A stretch of DNA of 6,725 bases. Origin: Candidatus Bathyarchaeota archaeon (GTDB lineage: Archaea; Thermoproteota; Bathyarchaeia; TCS64). Below, in pieces: positions 1 to 6,353 of the stretch. Below the pieces are notes generated by a model. The model was not told the DNA's origin and ran no database searches. It worked only from the letters and a program-made list of their open reading frames with translations. The position numbers were made by a program, and so were the translations under genes. Numbering within the stretch: position 1 is the stretch's first letter; every line of letters starts with the position of its first letter. Where the stretch lies: contig JAFGTA010000224.1 of NCBI GenBank assembly GCA_016934355.1, positions 1-6,725 of the forward strand. The letters are read 5' to 3'.

Positions 1-20
1 AGCCCTGTTCGTCCAGGGGC

Positions 21-25
21 GGAGG
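21..25 (+). promoter_or_regulatory. Shine-Dalgarno site deciding the GTG start of the toxin-like gene
   Basis: GGAGG lies 9 nt before GTG 35. The next in-frame start, ATG 50, would be 24 nt away and would remove the basic n-region of the signal peptide, so GTG 35 is preferred. No TATA element is visible in the 34 upstream bases. The gene may therefore be internal to a longer transcript that begins left of the window. Confidence 0.7.
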
Positions 26-34
26 AAATCCGGT

Positions 35-1897
35 GTGGAGAAGTTGGCGATGGTGCTCATGGTTCTTTGCGTGTTCGCTCTGGCTGCTACGCCGGTTCAG
101 GCTGACGACGGTGGCGCCGGGGAGTCGGGTGGAGCCATGAACGTCATTAACAACGCTGGCCTCCGTAACTTCATGATCAGGCAGGGAATCAACCCTGCGC
201 TCGCGGGCATAGCCGCCGCGTTGGTGGCTCAGGGCAAGATGACTCCCCGGATATTCGAGCAGCTGAAGAAGGGCAGGCTGGACCCCTCTGGTGGGATGAA
301 CATCCGGGAGATGGAGACCATGTGGAAGGTCAAGGATAAGCTCCTGGACAACCTCCAGCACATGGAGAACGAGATATGGTTCGGGAAGGCCGAGAAGCTG
401 TGGAAGGAGAAGGGGTCACCAGGCGACGTCCGCGGCCACATCGAGAACCTCATCGACGACCTGATCCATGGCAAGCCGGTGGACCTGAACAAGTACCAGA
501 GGATATACACGGTCTACACGGGCCACGTGACGGGCAGGACCATCACGGAGGACATGATCCCGACCTCAGGCCAGCTCTGGCGTGAAACCTTTTCAAACGG
601 AGTCGCGTGGACTACAGAGGAGATCGTCACGGGGCGCGATGTCGATGGTAACTTCTCCAAGAAATCCATGGGGCTCAGGATACTCGTGGGCATCGCCTCA
701 TTCGGTTCATCCGAGTACGTCTACGTCCCCGCCAACGCCATATACACCATGAAGAAGTACGTCGACAACGGAGGCAACTCAATCGCGGGCGGATGGTTGG
801 AGGCAAGCAAGGAGGCTGCCTGGCAGTGGGCCATGGGCAAGGTCTTCGAGGGAGGCATGAAGGTAGGCGGAATGGGCCTGAAGGCGACGGGAAGATACCT
901 TGGAGGCAAGTTCCCAGGCGCAGCTAAGACCCTGTCCAGCGGCTGGACCAAGACCAAGAACTTCTTCACCCAGAAGATTACATGGCCTAAACCCAAAGCC
1001 GTGGTGCCGAAGGGGTCCGACGTGAACACAGCTCGCCAGCTGTACAACCAGGCCAAGTTACGGCAGCAGACGGGCAGCTCCTACCCCGGCGTTAAGAACC
1101 CCAAGTTCCAGAACGCCGGTAAGCCCCCGGACCTACGAGGCATGACCCCGCGGGACAACAAGGCCATGAAGATGGTCTGTGACAGGCATGGAGTCAAGGC
1201 ACACATGAGGCCAAGCACGAAGTACGCCCGCGCCCACCTGGAGAACGGCACAGCGTTACCCAAGTCGCAGATTATCAAGAACAAGACCATCAACGACTTG
1301 GATGAGGCGCTGGGCTTCCCTGGAGGAAACCAGAAGGGCTTGGCTGCGTGCAAGAAGCCGAACGCGCTGCCGCCGCGTAAGCCATCGGGTATGAGCAAGC
1401 GGCAGTGGAGGAACCTGCGTTCAAGGCACGCCCAGCGAAGCATGGAGTACCGTGACCAGAGCCCGTACCTCAACAAGCTGGAGAGCCAGGGAAAGGTCAC
1501 ATGGGACCGGAAGACAGGCATCGTCTACGACAAGGCCACAGGGAAACCGTTCACCGGCGACAACGACGCCTTCGGGTATACCGACGCGGTCACAGGGAAA
1601 CCCGTGTCGCCGTACACCAACGCAAAGATCAACCAGGAGTTTCAGCAGCTCGGGGTTACACAGCACAACGAACAGTTGGGATGGGACTACAGCAACCTGG
1701 ACAAGACACCGGGTCCAGGTGGGGCGCAGTCCAAGTTCGCCACGGCTCAGGGCATCGATCAGAAGATCATGAACAGCCACGCCCCCGGGGGTGAGCCGCT
1801 GAACACCTATAACCCGCTGGACTTTGACCCCAGACAAGGCTACGGTGAATCCAACGGCTGGAGCACATCCTACTGGACCGGAGGACTGAGACAATGA
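35..1897 (+). CDS. Secreted polymorphic-toxin-like protein with C-terminal edema-factor/ExoY-like domain
   Basis: Seen: 620 aa from a GTG start. Residues 1-23 form a Sec-type signal peptide (short basic n-region, hydrophobic LAMVLMVLCVFALAA, cleavage after VQA-23). A mostly helical body spans about 90-270 and a Gly/Lys-rich stretch about 270-300, like the pre-toxin linkers of polymorphic toxins. The C-terminal region (about 368-560) carries R392-P, K410-x6-K417, D509-x-D511 within TGKPFTGDND, and H544 within VTQHNEQLGW. Known: edema factor (R329, K346/K353, D491/D493, H577), CyaA (K58/K65, D188/D190, H298) and ExoY share this order and the 7-residue lysine spacing. They make cyclic nucleotides in target cells. 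Inferred: an exported effector with a compact cyclase-fold tip. Odd: the Asn six residues after the catalytic His in EF/CyaA is Trp here, and the DxD-to-His gap is short, so activity is uncertain. The same frame is open to the window's left edge, so an upstream start cannot be excluded. GGAGG at 21-25 and the signal peptide favour GTG 35. Confidence 0.6.
   Translation: MEKLAMVLMVLCVFALAATPVQADDGGAGESGGAMNVINNAGLRNFMIRQGINPALAGIAAALVAQGKMTPRIFEQLKKGRLDPSGGMNIREMETMWKVKDKLLDNLQHMENEIWFGKAEKLWKEKGSPGDVRGHIENLIDDLIHGKPVDLNKYQRIYTVYTGHVTGRTITEDMIPTSGQLWRETFSNGVAWTTEEIVTGRDVDGNFSKKSMGLRILVGIASFGSSEYVYVPANAIYTMKKYVDNGGNSIAGGWLEASKEAAWQWAMGKVFEGGMKVGGMGLKATGRYLGGKFPGAAKTLSSGWTKTKNFFTQKITWPKPKAVVPKGSDVNTARQLYNQAKLRQQTGSSYPGVKNPKFQNAGKPPDLRGMTPRDNKAMKMVCDRHGVKAHMRPSTKYARAHLENGTALPKSQIIKNKTINDLDEALGFPGGNQKGLAACKKPNALPPRKPSGMSKRQWRNLRSRHAQRSMEYRDQSPYLNKLESQGKVTWDRKTGIVYDKATGKPFTGDNDAFGYTDAVTGKPVSPYTNAKINQEFQQLGVTQHNEQLGWDYSNLDKTPGPGGAQSKFATAQGIDQKIMNSHAPGGEPLNTYNPLDFDPRQGYGESNGWSTSYWTGGLRQ
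1136..1714 (+). other. Edema-factor/ExoY-like domain region within the toxin-like gene
   Basis: This covers residues 368-560 of the 620-aa protein. Block 1 is R392 (HMRPST) followed 18 residues later by K410 and then K417. Block 2 is D509/D511, the candidate metal-binding pair. Block 3 is H544. In EF and CyaA the Arg-to-first-Lys distance is 17 and the Lys-Lys distance is 7, so block 1 agrees almost exactly. The block 1 to block 2 distance is 92 residues against roughly 120-140 in EF, CyaA and ExoY, and block 2 to block 3 is 33-35 against about 80-110. The domain is thus a compact form, which to my memory resembles C-terminal tips of bacterial polymorphic toxins. Residue numbers of reference proteins are recalled, not computed. 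Confidence 0.5.
1880..1884 (+). promoter_or_regulatory. Shine-Dalgarno site of the second cassette gene
   Basis: GGAGG sits inside the 3' end of the toxin-like gene, 9 nt before ATG 1894. That ATG overlaps the upstream TGA as ATGA, which supports this start and translational coupling of the two genes. Confidence 0.75.
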
Positions 1898-2760
1898 ACA
1901 CGCCTTTCACAGCCGAGGAACGCAGCCAGTTCCTAGCACGGTACTATGTTGACCTTGAACGCTTCGAGGAACTCGACTACAAGATAGCTACATCCGACAA
2001 CGATGTCCCCGAGATGATGACATCGGAGCTGGAGGAGCTACAAACTAGGCTCTCCGAGGCGAGGGACCAGTACCGAATGAACGTCCCTGTGCTCCCGCTC
2101 TCACGGTGCCCCTACACGAAACAGGTTGTCTACCACAGCGTGGACCCCTACGGGTTCGACGGGCTCTGGTGGGACAGCGACGCGCCTATAAGGCCCGTGG
2201 AGGTGCTGCCCCCCACGTTCTTCATGATAAACGGGGCTGTAACGCTGGGAGTTAAACTGGAGAAGACCGTGTTCCCGGTGAAGCCGGGACCCGAGGTGCC
2301 CTACGTGGTGCCCGAGGTGCTGAGCCAGCCAGGGATCAAGGCAGCCGTAAGTAGCCTGAAGGTCGGCGGCCACACGGCGTACCCTATCTTCTACTTCATC
2401 GAGGACTGGGCAGACGCCGTGGAGCCCATGAACAGCTGGGGCGCCAACTACTGGTCCTACCTGAACGCCGACCAGCAGTACAGCTACCACGAGTACGGCG
2501 CCTACCCTGAGGAGACAGACCCCGAATACGACGAAGAGGAGCACGACGACGCAGAGGATGAACCCGAGGAGTACACCATCGACTTCGACCTAGAGAAATG
2601 GTTCGAGCAGGGCAAGCTCCTCTGGATCGCCCCGGATGACCCGTCGCTGACGCTTAGAGAGGGGACAACCGGCTGCCCCTACCTGAACCTAGCTGGAAGC
2701 CGGAGCTTCAACGTCATCTATGATGGTGAGCTAGTCGAAGAAACCGAGGAGGAAGAATGA
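1894..2760 (+). CDS. Acidic cytoplasmic protein, candidate immunity partner of the toxin-like protein
   Basis: Not a named family I can assign. The 288-aa product has no signal peptide or membrane segment. Residues 6-60 look like a charged helix or coiled coil (ERFEELDYK, SELEELQTRLSEARDQY). A globular core follows, with RCPYTKQVVYHS (71-82), DGLWWD (89-94), KPGPEVPYVVPEVL (130-143) and TAYPIFYF (161-168). After an almost pure Asp/Glu insertion at about 206-227 come KLLWIAPDDPSLTLREG (241-257) and a second CPYL (261-264); the tail is Glu-rich. The core reminds me of uncharacterised bacterial proteins encoded beside polymorphic toxins, but this is recollection only. Inferred from position: it starts in the stop codon of an exported toxin-like gene and is cytoplasmic, as an immunity protein would be. 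A dedicated chaperone is the main alternative. The acidic surface could mask the Lys/Arg-rich C-terminal domain of its neighbour. Confidence 0.6.
   Translation: MNTPFTAEERSQFLARYYVDLERFEELDYKIATSDNDVPEMMTSELEELQTRLSEARDQYRMNVPVLPLSRCPYTKQVVYHSVDPYGFDGLWWDSDAPIRPVEVLPPTFFMINGAVTLGVKLEKTVFPVKPGPEVPYVVPEVLSQPGIKAAVSSLKVGGHTAYPIFYFIEDWADAVEPMNSWGANYWSYLNADQQYSYHEYGAYPEETDPEYDEEEHDDAEDEPEEYTIDFDLEKWFEQGKLLWIAPDDPSLTLREGTTGCPYLNLAGSRSFNVIYDGELVEETEEEE
2748..2752 (+). promoter_or_regulatory. Shine-Dalgarno site of the third cassette gene
   Basis: GGAGG lies 4 nt before ATG 2757 and 7 nt before the adjacent in-frame ATG 2760. The second ATG has the more usual spacing, so the protein may begin one residue later than annotated. 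The site falls within the Glu-rich codons ending the preceding gene. Confidence 0.6.
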
Positions 2761-3926
2761 TGGAGAACAGAAACAACGACCCTGACATGTCAGAGGAAGA
2801 CGAACTGGAAGTAAAAGAGTACCTGATACCCAAGACTGCGGTGAACGCCCTCGCCGACAGCTTCAGGCTGCTACGGAACAGGCTCAACGAGGTGCTGGAC
2901 CTGCCCCCCGCTCAGGACGCGAAGCAGGCTACAGGCTGGTGGCAGAGCCAGAGCGGCGACGACCAGATAACGCTGAGAGCCGCGTTGACCGCCATAGCAT
3001 CGCCCAGCCAGATAACCAACATCACAGTGATGAGGGGAAACAACCAGATCGTGTCCACGACCCTGGCACAGGAGAGCATGAGGCCGGACGACCCCTGCTT
3101 CCTCATCGGAGAGGACGCCTCAGGGCAGAACCTCAGGGTCAGGCGGCTCAGGTCACCTGATGTCATGAGCAACACCATCCTCATGTACCTAGACGCGGCG
3201 ATGGAGCTGGGGGAGGCCGAGTTCCACTTCACCACCGAGCTGGATGACTTCCACACCCTCCTAGGCGTGCTCGACCTCCACAGACGTAAGCACTACCAGG
3301 CGTTGATGGAGCACGAGCCGCTGTCCAGCGAGATGAAGACCGAGGACATACTGCGCTGCATCGACGACGCTCACACCTACGGGGACCCGCGGTGGCTGCT
3401 GCCCTTCGCGTTACCCTCCATGCCCGACATGCAGGTGCCAGACCGGAACACGTTAAACCACAGCCTCTACGACCTCGGCAAGGCAGGGATCATATCCATC
3501 AGCGGCGACTACTCGACCGTCACCCTAGCCGAGCCCAGCGAGCTCCTCGCAGCCGAGATGCTGAACCGAGTGACAAGCATCCGGGTGACCACCCTCGGGT
3601 TCACCGAGAGCGGCGCACCCGCGTCCCAGACAAGCCTCCTCATCAGAGGAGAGAACCTCGTCTGGTATGTCAACGTCGGAGGCGACACCGGGGGCACAGC
3701 CACATGGGCCGCCGTGAGCCTGGACCAAGCCGGCGCGTTGCTCAAGGAGATGTTCACCCCCGTCGGCGCACCGGAGACGGTCGCCCCGACGCAGCCCAAG
3801 CGATCTGAGGCGCCGTCCGCGGCATCCAAGGCTCCGCTGTGCCCGAAATGCGGTAAACCCGCGACGTGGGTTGAGCAATACAGACGGTGGTACTGTTACA
3901 GCTGCAGCGAGTATCTCCCCGAGTAA
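2757..3926 (+). CDS. Cytoplasmic protein with C-terminal zinc ribbon, third gene of toxin-like cassette
   Basis: Function unknown; 389 aa with no signal peptide. After an acidic N-terminus (1-22) comes a helical segment (23-50), then mixed alpha/beta sequence. Around residues 230-268 there is a possible winged-helix-like stretch (TLNHSLYDLGKAGIISISG, then a beta-hairpin TVTLAEP). A beta-rich segment, SLLIRGENLVWYVNVGG (293-309), precedes helix SLDQAGALLKEMF (321-333). A Pro/Ala/Ser-rich linker (about 335-360) leads to a zinc ribbon with C362/C365 and C380/C383 (CPKCG ... RRWYCYSC). That ribbon is a small metal-binding fold frequent as an archaeal C-terminal appendage. The start overlaps the preceding stop as ATGA, so it belongs to the same transcription unit. 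Inferred roles, none proven: a chaperone or adaptor delivering the toxin-like protein, a second immunity factor, or a regulator. Confidence 0.6.
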   Translation: MMENRNNDPDMSEEDELEVKEYLIPKTAVNALADSFRLLRNRLNEVLDLPPAQDAKQATGWWQSQSGDDQITLRAALTAIASPSQITNITVMRGNNQIVSTTLAQESMRPDDPCFLIGEDASGQNLRVRRLRSPDVMSNTILMYLDAAMELGEAEFHFTTELDDFHTLLGVLDLHRRKHYQALMEHEPLSSEMKTEDILRCIDDAHTYGDPRWLLPFALPSMPDMQVPDRNTLNHSLYDLGKAGIISISGDYSTVTLAEPSELLAAEMLNRVTSIRVTTLGFTESGAPASQTSLLIRGENLVWYVNVGGDTGGTATWAAVSLDQAGALLKEMFTPVGAPETVAPTQPKRSEAPSAASKAPLCPKCGKPATWVEQYRRWYCYSCSEYLPE

Positions 3927-3927
3927 T

Positions 3928-3934
3928 CCTTTTC
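3928..3934 (+). terminator. Possible T-rich terminator after the three-gene cassette
   Basis: CCTTTTC starts 2 nt after the TAA of the zinc-ribbon gene. Archaeal termination commonly uses short T-runs without a hairpin. The run is only four T, so this is a weak call. The following 20 bases are also AT-rich. Confidence 0.3.
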
Positions 3935-3950
3935 ATAGCTCCAATATTCA

Positions 3951-3997
3951 TCATCGATACATGACTATGAAGCCTACATTATGCTCGTTATCGATGA
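3951..3997. repeat. 9-bp perfect inverted repeat in the spacer before the malate dehydrogenase gene
   Basis: TCATCGATA (3951-3959) and TATCGATGA (3989-3997) are exact reverse complements separated by 29 nt. Each arm contains the palindrome ATCGAT, so part of the symmetry is intrinsic to that hexamer. It could be a hairpin downstream of the cassette or a pair of regulator half-sites. It lies about 160 nt upstream of the TATA element at 4153, which is far for a classical archaeal operator. Confidence 0.4.
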
Positions 3998-4145
3998 GAA
4001 CGGAAGGTTCCATCTGTCTTCTTATGGGAATCCCTGTAGAGAGTGCCCTTCACTGAACCTTTCGTAGAAACTTGGATACCGGGTTGATATGAAGGCTCTG
4101 AACTGTCTGGTTTTCGTCGCTTGACGACATGCGGTTAGACGCTAA

Positions 4146-4160
4146 GGAAAAGTATAACTA
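4146..4160 (+). promoter_or_regulatory. Archaeal BRE/TATA promoter of the malate dehydrogenase gene
   Basis: A purine-rich GGAAAA (4146-4151, BRE-like) is followed by GTATAACTA with core TATAA at 4153-4157. Archaeal transcription starts about 25 nt downstream of the TATA centre, which would be near 4181 and leave only about 10 nt of leader before ATG 4191. A GGAG at 4179-4182 could act as a Shine-Dalgarno site only if the transcript starts slightly earlier. Confidence 0.55.
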
Positions 4161-4190
4161 AAGGTTGAGGCACCCTTTGGAGATGGGTCA

Positions 4191-5138
4191 ATGGGAGTTC
4201 ACATCGCGGTAGTGGGAAACGGGCGGATAGGCCGCTCGACGGCGTACACTCTATTCAACGAGAGGCTGGCAGACGAGTTCTCGGTCGTGGACACCCGGCC
4301 TAGCCTCGCGTGGGCCTTCGGCGAAGAGCTGAGTCACGTCGCAGCCAGCCTGAAGTATGACGTAAAGATCAACACGTACGAGGTGGATGAAGGGGTACAG
4401 GGGGCTGACCTCGTCGTGGTCTGCCCCGGCATGCCCCGGACGCCGGGGGTTCAGATGGATCGGAGAGACCTGGTGGCGGCGAACGCCGAGATCATCAACC
4501 ACATAGCCGAGGTGATGCCTCCCCGTAATCCTGATGCTAGGTGGGTTATAGTAACGAACCCCGTCGACGCCATGGCGACGCTCTTCCGGAGAGTCTCGGG
4601 CGCCAGTTTTGTCATAGGCACCGGTGACCACCCCGACACACTCCGCTTCAGGACGAAGCTCTCAAGGGAACTTGGGGAGCCGATCTCAAGCGTAGAAGGA
4701 TATGTCGGCGGCGAGCACGGGTCAGCCGCCTACCCACTCTGGTCGACTGTCCGGATAGCGGGTAAGGCTTTGGAGGACTATCTCCCGGAGACGGGGAAAA
4801 GCCTTGATCGTGAGGGGGTCGTCGGGTACGTGAGGGGTGTATCTAAGAAGCTTGTGGACGTCATCGGCGGCACGGAGGTGGGTCCAGCGTCCGGGTTCAG
4901 GGACATCGTCAGGTCCATCCTCCAGGACAGGGGTGAGGTCTACAGCGTGGCCCATCCGCTGAAGCTGCCCGGGATACCTGAGGAGGTAAACGCCAACGTG
5001 CCCACACGTGTAGGCTTGGAACTGGGGCCAAACATCTGGGATAACCTCCCCGAGGAGGAGCAGGCTAACATAGTCGAGGCGGCGAAGGCGATACACGCCA
5101 ACTATCTCACGGGCCTCAGGGCAGTCGGTAAAGCCTAG
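4191..5138 (+). CDS. mdh: Malate dehydrogenase (LDH/MDH superfamily)
   Basis: This enzyme catalyses NAD-dependent interconversion of malate and oxaloacetate in the cytoplasm (TCA-cycle reactions). The 315-aa length is normal for the family. Seen: Rossmann motif GNGRIG (9-14); D34 ending the second beta strand, which favours NAD over NADP; active-site loop with R83 (PRTPG), the residue that selects oxaloacetate where lactate dehydrogenases have Gln; R91/R92; VTNPVD (121-126) with N123; D149 and R152 in PDTLRFR; and catalytic H176 in GGEHG. Odd: the mobile loop between G86 and R91 is two residues longer than the usual RKPGMxR spacing, and the Asp normally following GEHG is Ser178. The gene has its own TATA promoter and ends 3 nt from the convergent L-2-hydroxyglutarate dehydrogenase gene. 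Another 2-oxoacid substrate is possible because of the loop change, but R83 makes malate the best call. Confidence 0.85.
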   Translation: MGVHIAVVGNGRIGRSTAYTLFNERLADEFSVVDTRPSLAWAFGEELSHVAASLKYDVKINTYEVDEGVQGADLVVVCPGMPRTPGVQMDRRDLVAANAEIINHIAEVMPPRNPDARWVIVTNPVDAMATLFRRVSGASFVIGTGDHPDTLRFRTKLSRELGEPISSVEGYVGGEHGSAAYPLWSTVRIAGKALEDYLPETGKSLDREGVVGYVRGVSKKLVDVIGGTEVGPASGFRDIVRSILQDRGEVYSVAHPLKLPGIPEEVNANVPTRVGLELGPNIWDNLPEEEQANIVEAAKAIHANYLTGLRAVGKA

Positions 5139-5141
5139 TCA

Positions 5142-6266
5142 TTACCCCAGTATCTCGTCTACCATACCTTTCACCATCTCAGCGATGGCTGGGCTGGCGG
5201 TGAGGCCGGGCGACTCGATGCCGACGAGGTTGATGAACCCTGGTAGTCCTCGATCCTCTTCATGTCTTATAACGAAGTCTCTGACGGGGTCGCCCGGAGC
5301 CTGTAGCTTGGCGCGTATGCCAGCCATGTCCGGATGGAGGTCGTCCATCCCGACGGAGGGGAAGTACCTGACTATGTCCCTCCAGAACGGCTCTTTCTTG
5401 CTCTCGACGGAGTAGTCGATGTCGTCCACGTAGAACGCGTTAGGGCCGAACCTGAGGCGCCCGGTGAGGTCTGGGACGCTGTGGATGCCGAGGCTCGCCG
5501 CGTCCTTGGGCGGAGGCGGGTAGACGAGCATGAGCGCCGGCGGCTTCCCCGTGAGGCTGAAGTACTCGCCCTTGCTCCAGTGAAGCCTGTAGCCGGCCTC
5601 GTCTACGTCGATTCCCGCCATAGCCGCTACCCTGTCGGCGTACAGCCCGGCTGAGTTGACGACGACGCCCGCCTCCACCTCGAAGGGCTCGCCGCCGCTC
5701 ATCATGCTCACCACGTAGCTGTCGCTGACCTGCTTGATACCAGTCACCTCTGTGTCCAGCACAAGCGGGTCGCCTCCAGCCTTTCTACGAGCCTCCCTGT
5801 GAAAGTGGTCCATAAGGCCGTGGGCGTCAACGATGCCTGTTGTTGGACTGAGTATAGCCGCGTCCGCCTTGACATTGGGCTCCAGCCTGTGCACGCCGTC
5901 GGCGTCAAGCATCTCTAGGTCGCGGGCGCCGATGTCCCGGGCGTGCCTTATGATGCCCTCCAGCTGTTTTATCTCGGCCTCGCCGTTGGCTACTATGATC
6001 TTACCGCACCGCTTGTAGGGCACCCTGTGCTTCTCGCAGATTTCGTAGACCATCGGGTTGGCCTTGACGCAGAGCTCCGCCTTCAGCGTGTCCTTGGGGT
6101 AGTAGATGCCGGCGTGGATGACCTCGCTGTTCCTGCTGCTGGTGCCTTGGCCGTGGGTCTCCTCCCTCTCCAGGATGTACATGTCCCTGCCTTTCTCCGC
6201 GATGGCGGCGCCGATGGCGAGCCCCACGACTCCTGCTCCGACGACGACTACGTCTACACGGTCCAA
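5142..6266 (-). CDS. lhgO: L-2-hydroxyglutarate dehydrogenase/oxidase, FAD-dependent (LhgO/L2HGDH family)
   Basis: This enzyme oxidises L-2-hydroxyglutarate to 2-oxoglutarate, passing electrons from FAD to quinone or oxygen. It is a DAO-family flavoprotein. Seen in 374 aa: N-terminal dinucleotide-binding GAGVVG (10-15) with E33 closing the second strand for ribose binding; the signature SSRNSEVIHAGIYYP (43-57) with H51; VNSAGLYADR (203-212); RLRFGPNA (270-277); PDMAGIRAKLQ (312-322); and the C-terminal GFINLVGIESPGLTASPAIAE (343-363, the FAD-closing motif). These are near-identical to human L2HGDH and E. coli LhgO blocks; length is slightly shorter than theirs (over 400 aa). Start is TTG 6266: an in-frame TGA three codons upstream rules out anything longer, and the next candidate would cut the GxGxxG motif. 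No Shine-Dalgarno site precedes it. A TATA element 32 nt upstream implies a leader of a few bases. Glycerol-3-phosphate or other DAO oxidases are less likely given the specific signatures. Confidence 0.88.
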   Translation of the reverse strand: MDRVDVVVVGAGVVGLAIGAAIAEKGRDMYILEREETHGQGTSSRNSEVIHAGIYYPKDTLKAELCVKANPMVYEICEKHRVPYKRCGKIIVANGEAEIKQLEGIIRHARDIGARDLEMLDADGVHRLEPNVKADAAILSPTTGIVDAHGLMDHFHREARRKAGGDPLVLDTEVTGIKQVSDSYVVSMMSGGEPFEVEAGVVVNSAGLYADRVAAMAGIDVDEAGYRLHWSKGEYFSLTGKPPALMLVYPPPPKDAASLGIHSVPDLTGRLRFGPNAFYVDDIDYSVESKKEPFWRDIVRYFPSVGMDDLHPDMAGIRAKLQAPGDPVRDFVIRHEEDRGLPGFINLVGIESPGLTASPAIAEMVKGMVDEILG

Positions 6267-6295
6267 ACCGAATCAAAGAAACCCTGTAACAGTTG

Positions 6296-6301
6296 CTTAT
6301 A
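6296..6301 (-). promoter_or_regulatory. TATA element of the L-2-hydroxyglutarate dehydrogenase gene
   Basis: On the minus strand TATAAG (within CTCCTATAAGCAAC) is centred about 32 nt before the TTG start. This predicts transcription beginning near 6272 and an almost leaderless mRNA, in line with the absence of a ribosome site. The BRE position is not strongly purine-rich, which lowers confidence. Confidence 0.5.
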
Positions 6302-6329
6302 GGAGATTCGGAGATAGAGTAGGTTACCA

Positions 6330-6350
6330 GTTAAAATAGATGTGAAAAGT
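6330..6350 (-). terminator. Possible T-rich terminator after the PPC-domain gene
   Basis: Read on the minus strand, the bases just after the PPC-domain stop codon include CTTTTCAC and CTATTTTAAC. Two short T-runs immediately downstream of a stop are typical of archaeal termination. The same AT-rich stretch also lies upstream of the next gene's promoter, so a promoter role is possible. Confidence 0.3.
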
Positions 6351-6353
6351 GGG

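Noticed and set aside
674..751. Hydrophobic stretch (residues 214-239) of the toxin-like protein as a transmembrane segment
   Set aside because: Interrupted by Ser, Gly, Glu and Asn with no continuous 18-residue apolar run. More likely a buried helix or strand.
1537..1602. 12-nt direct repeat CACAGGGAAACC at 1537-1548 and 1591-1602
   Set aside because: Both copies encode TGKP 18 codons apart in the same frame, with no longer repeat around them. Explained by protein motif recurrence rather than a mobile or regulatory repeat.
1661..1684. HNEQL in the toxin-like protein as a zinc-metalloprotease HExxH motif
   Set aside because: The Glu is not adjacent to the His and the required second His is absent. 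The His fits the third block of EF/ExoY-like domains better.
4118..4131. GTCG/CGAC hairpin (GTCGCTTGACGAC) before the malate dehydrogenase promoter
   Set aside because: A stem of only 4 bp with a 5-nt loop and no extension; expected by chance.
5943..6302. Long open frames antisense to the L-2-hydroxyglutarate dehydrogenase gene and similar ones opposite the cassette genes
   Set aside because: They lie entirely opposite well-supported genes, show low-complexity composition typical of GC-rich shadow frames, and have no motifs or ribosome sites.
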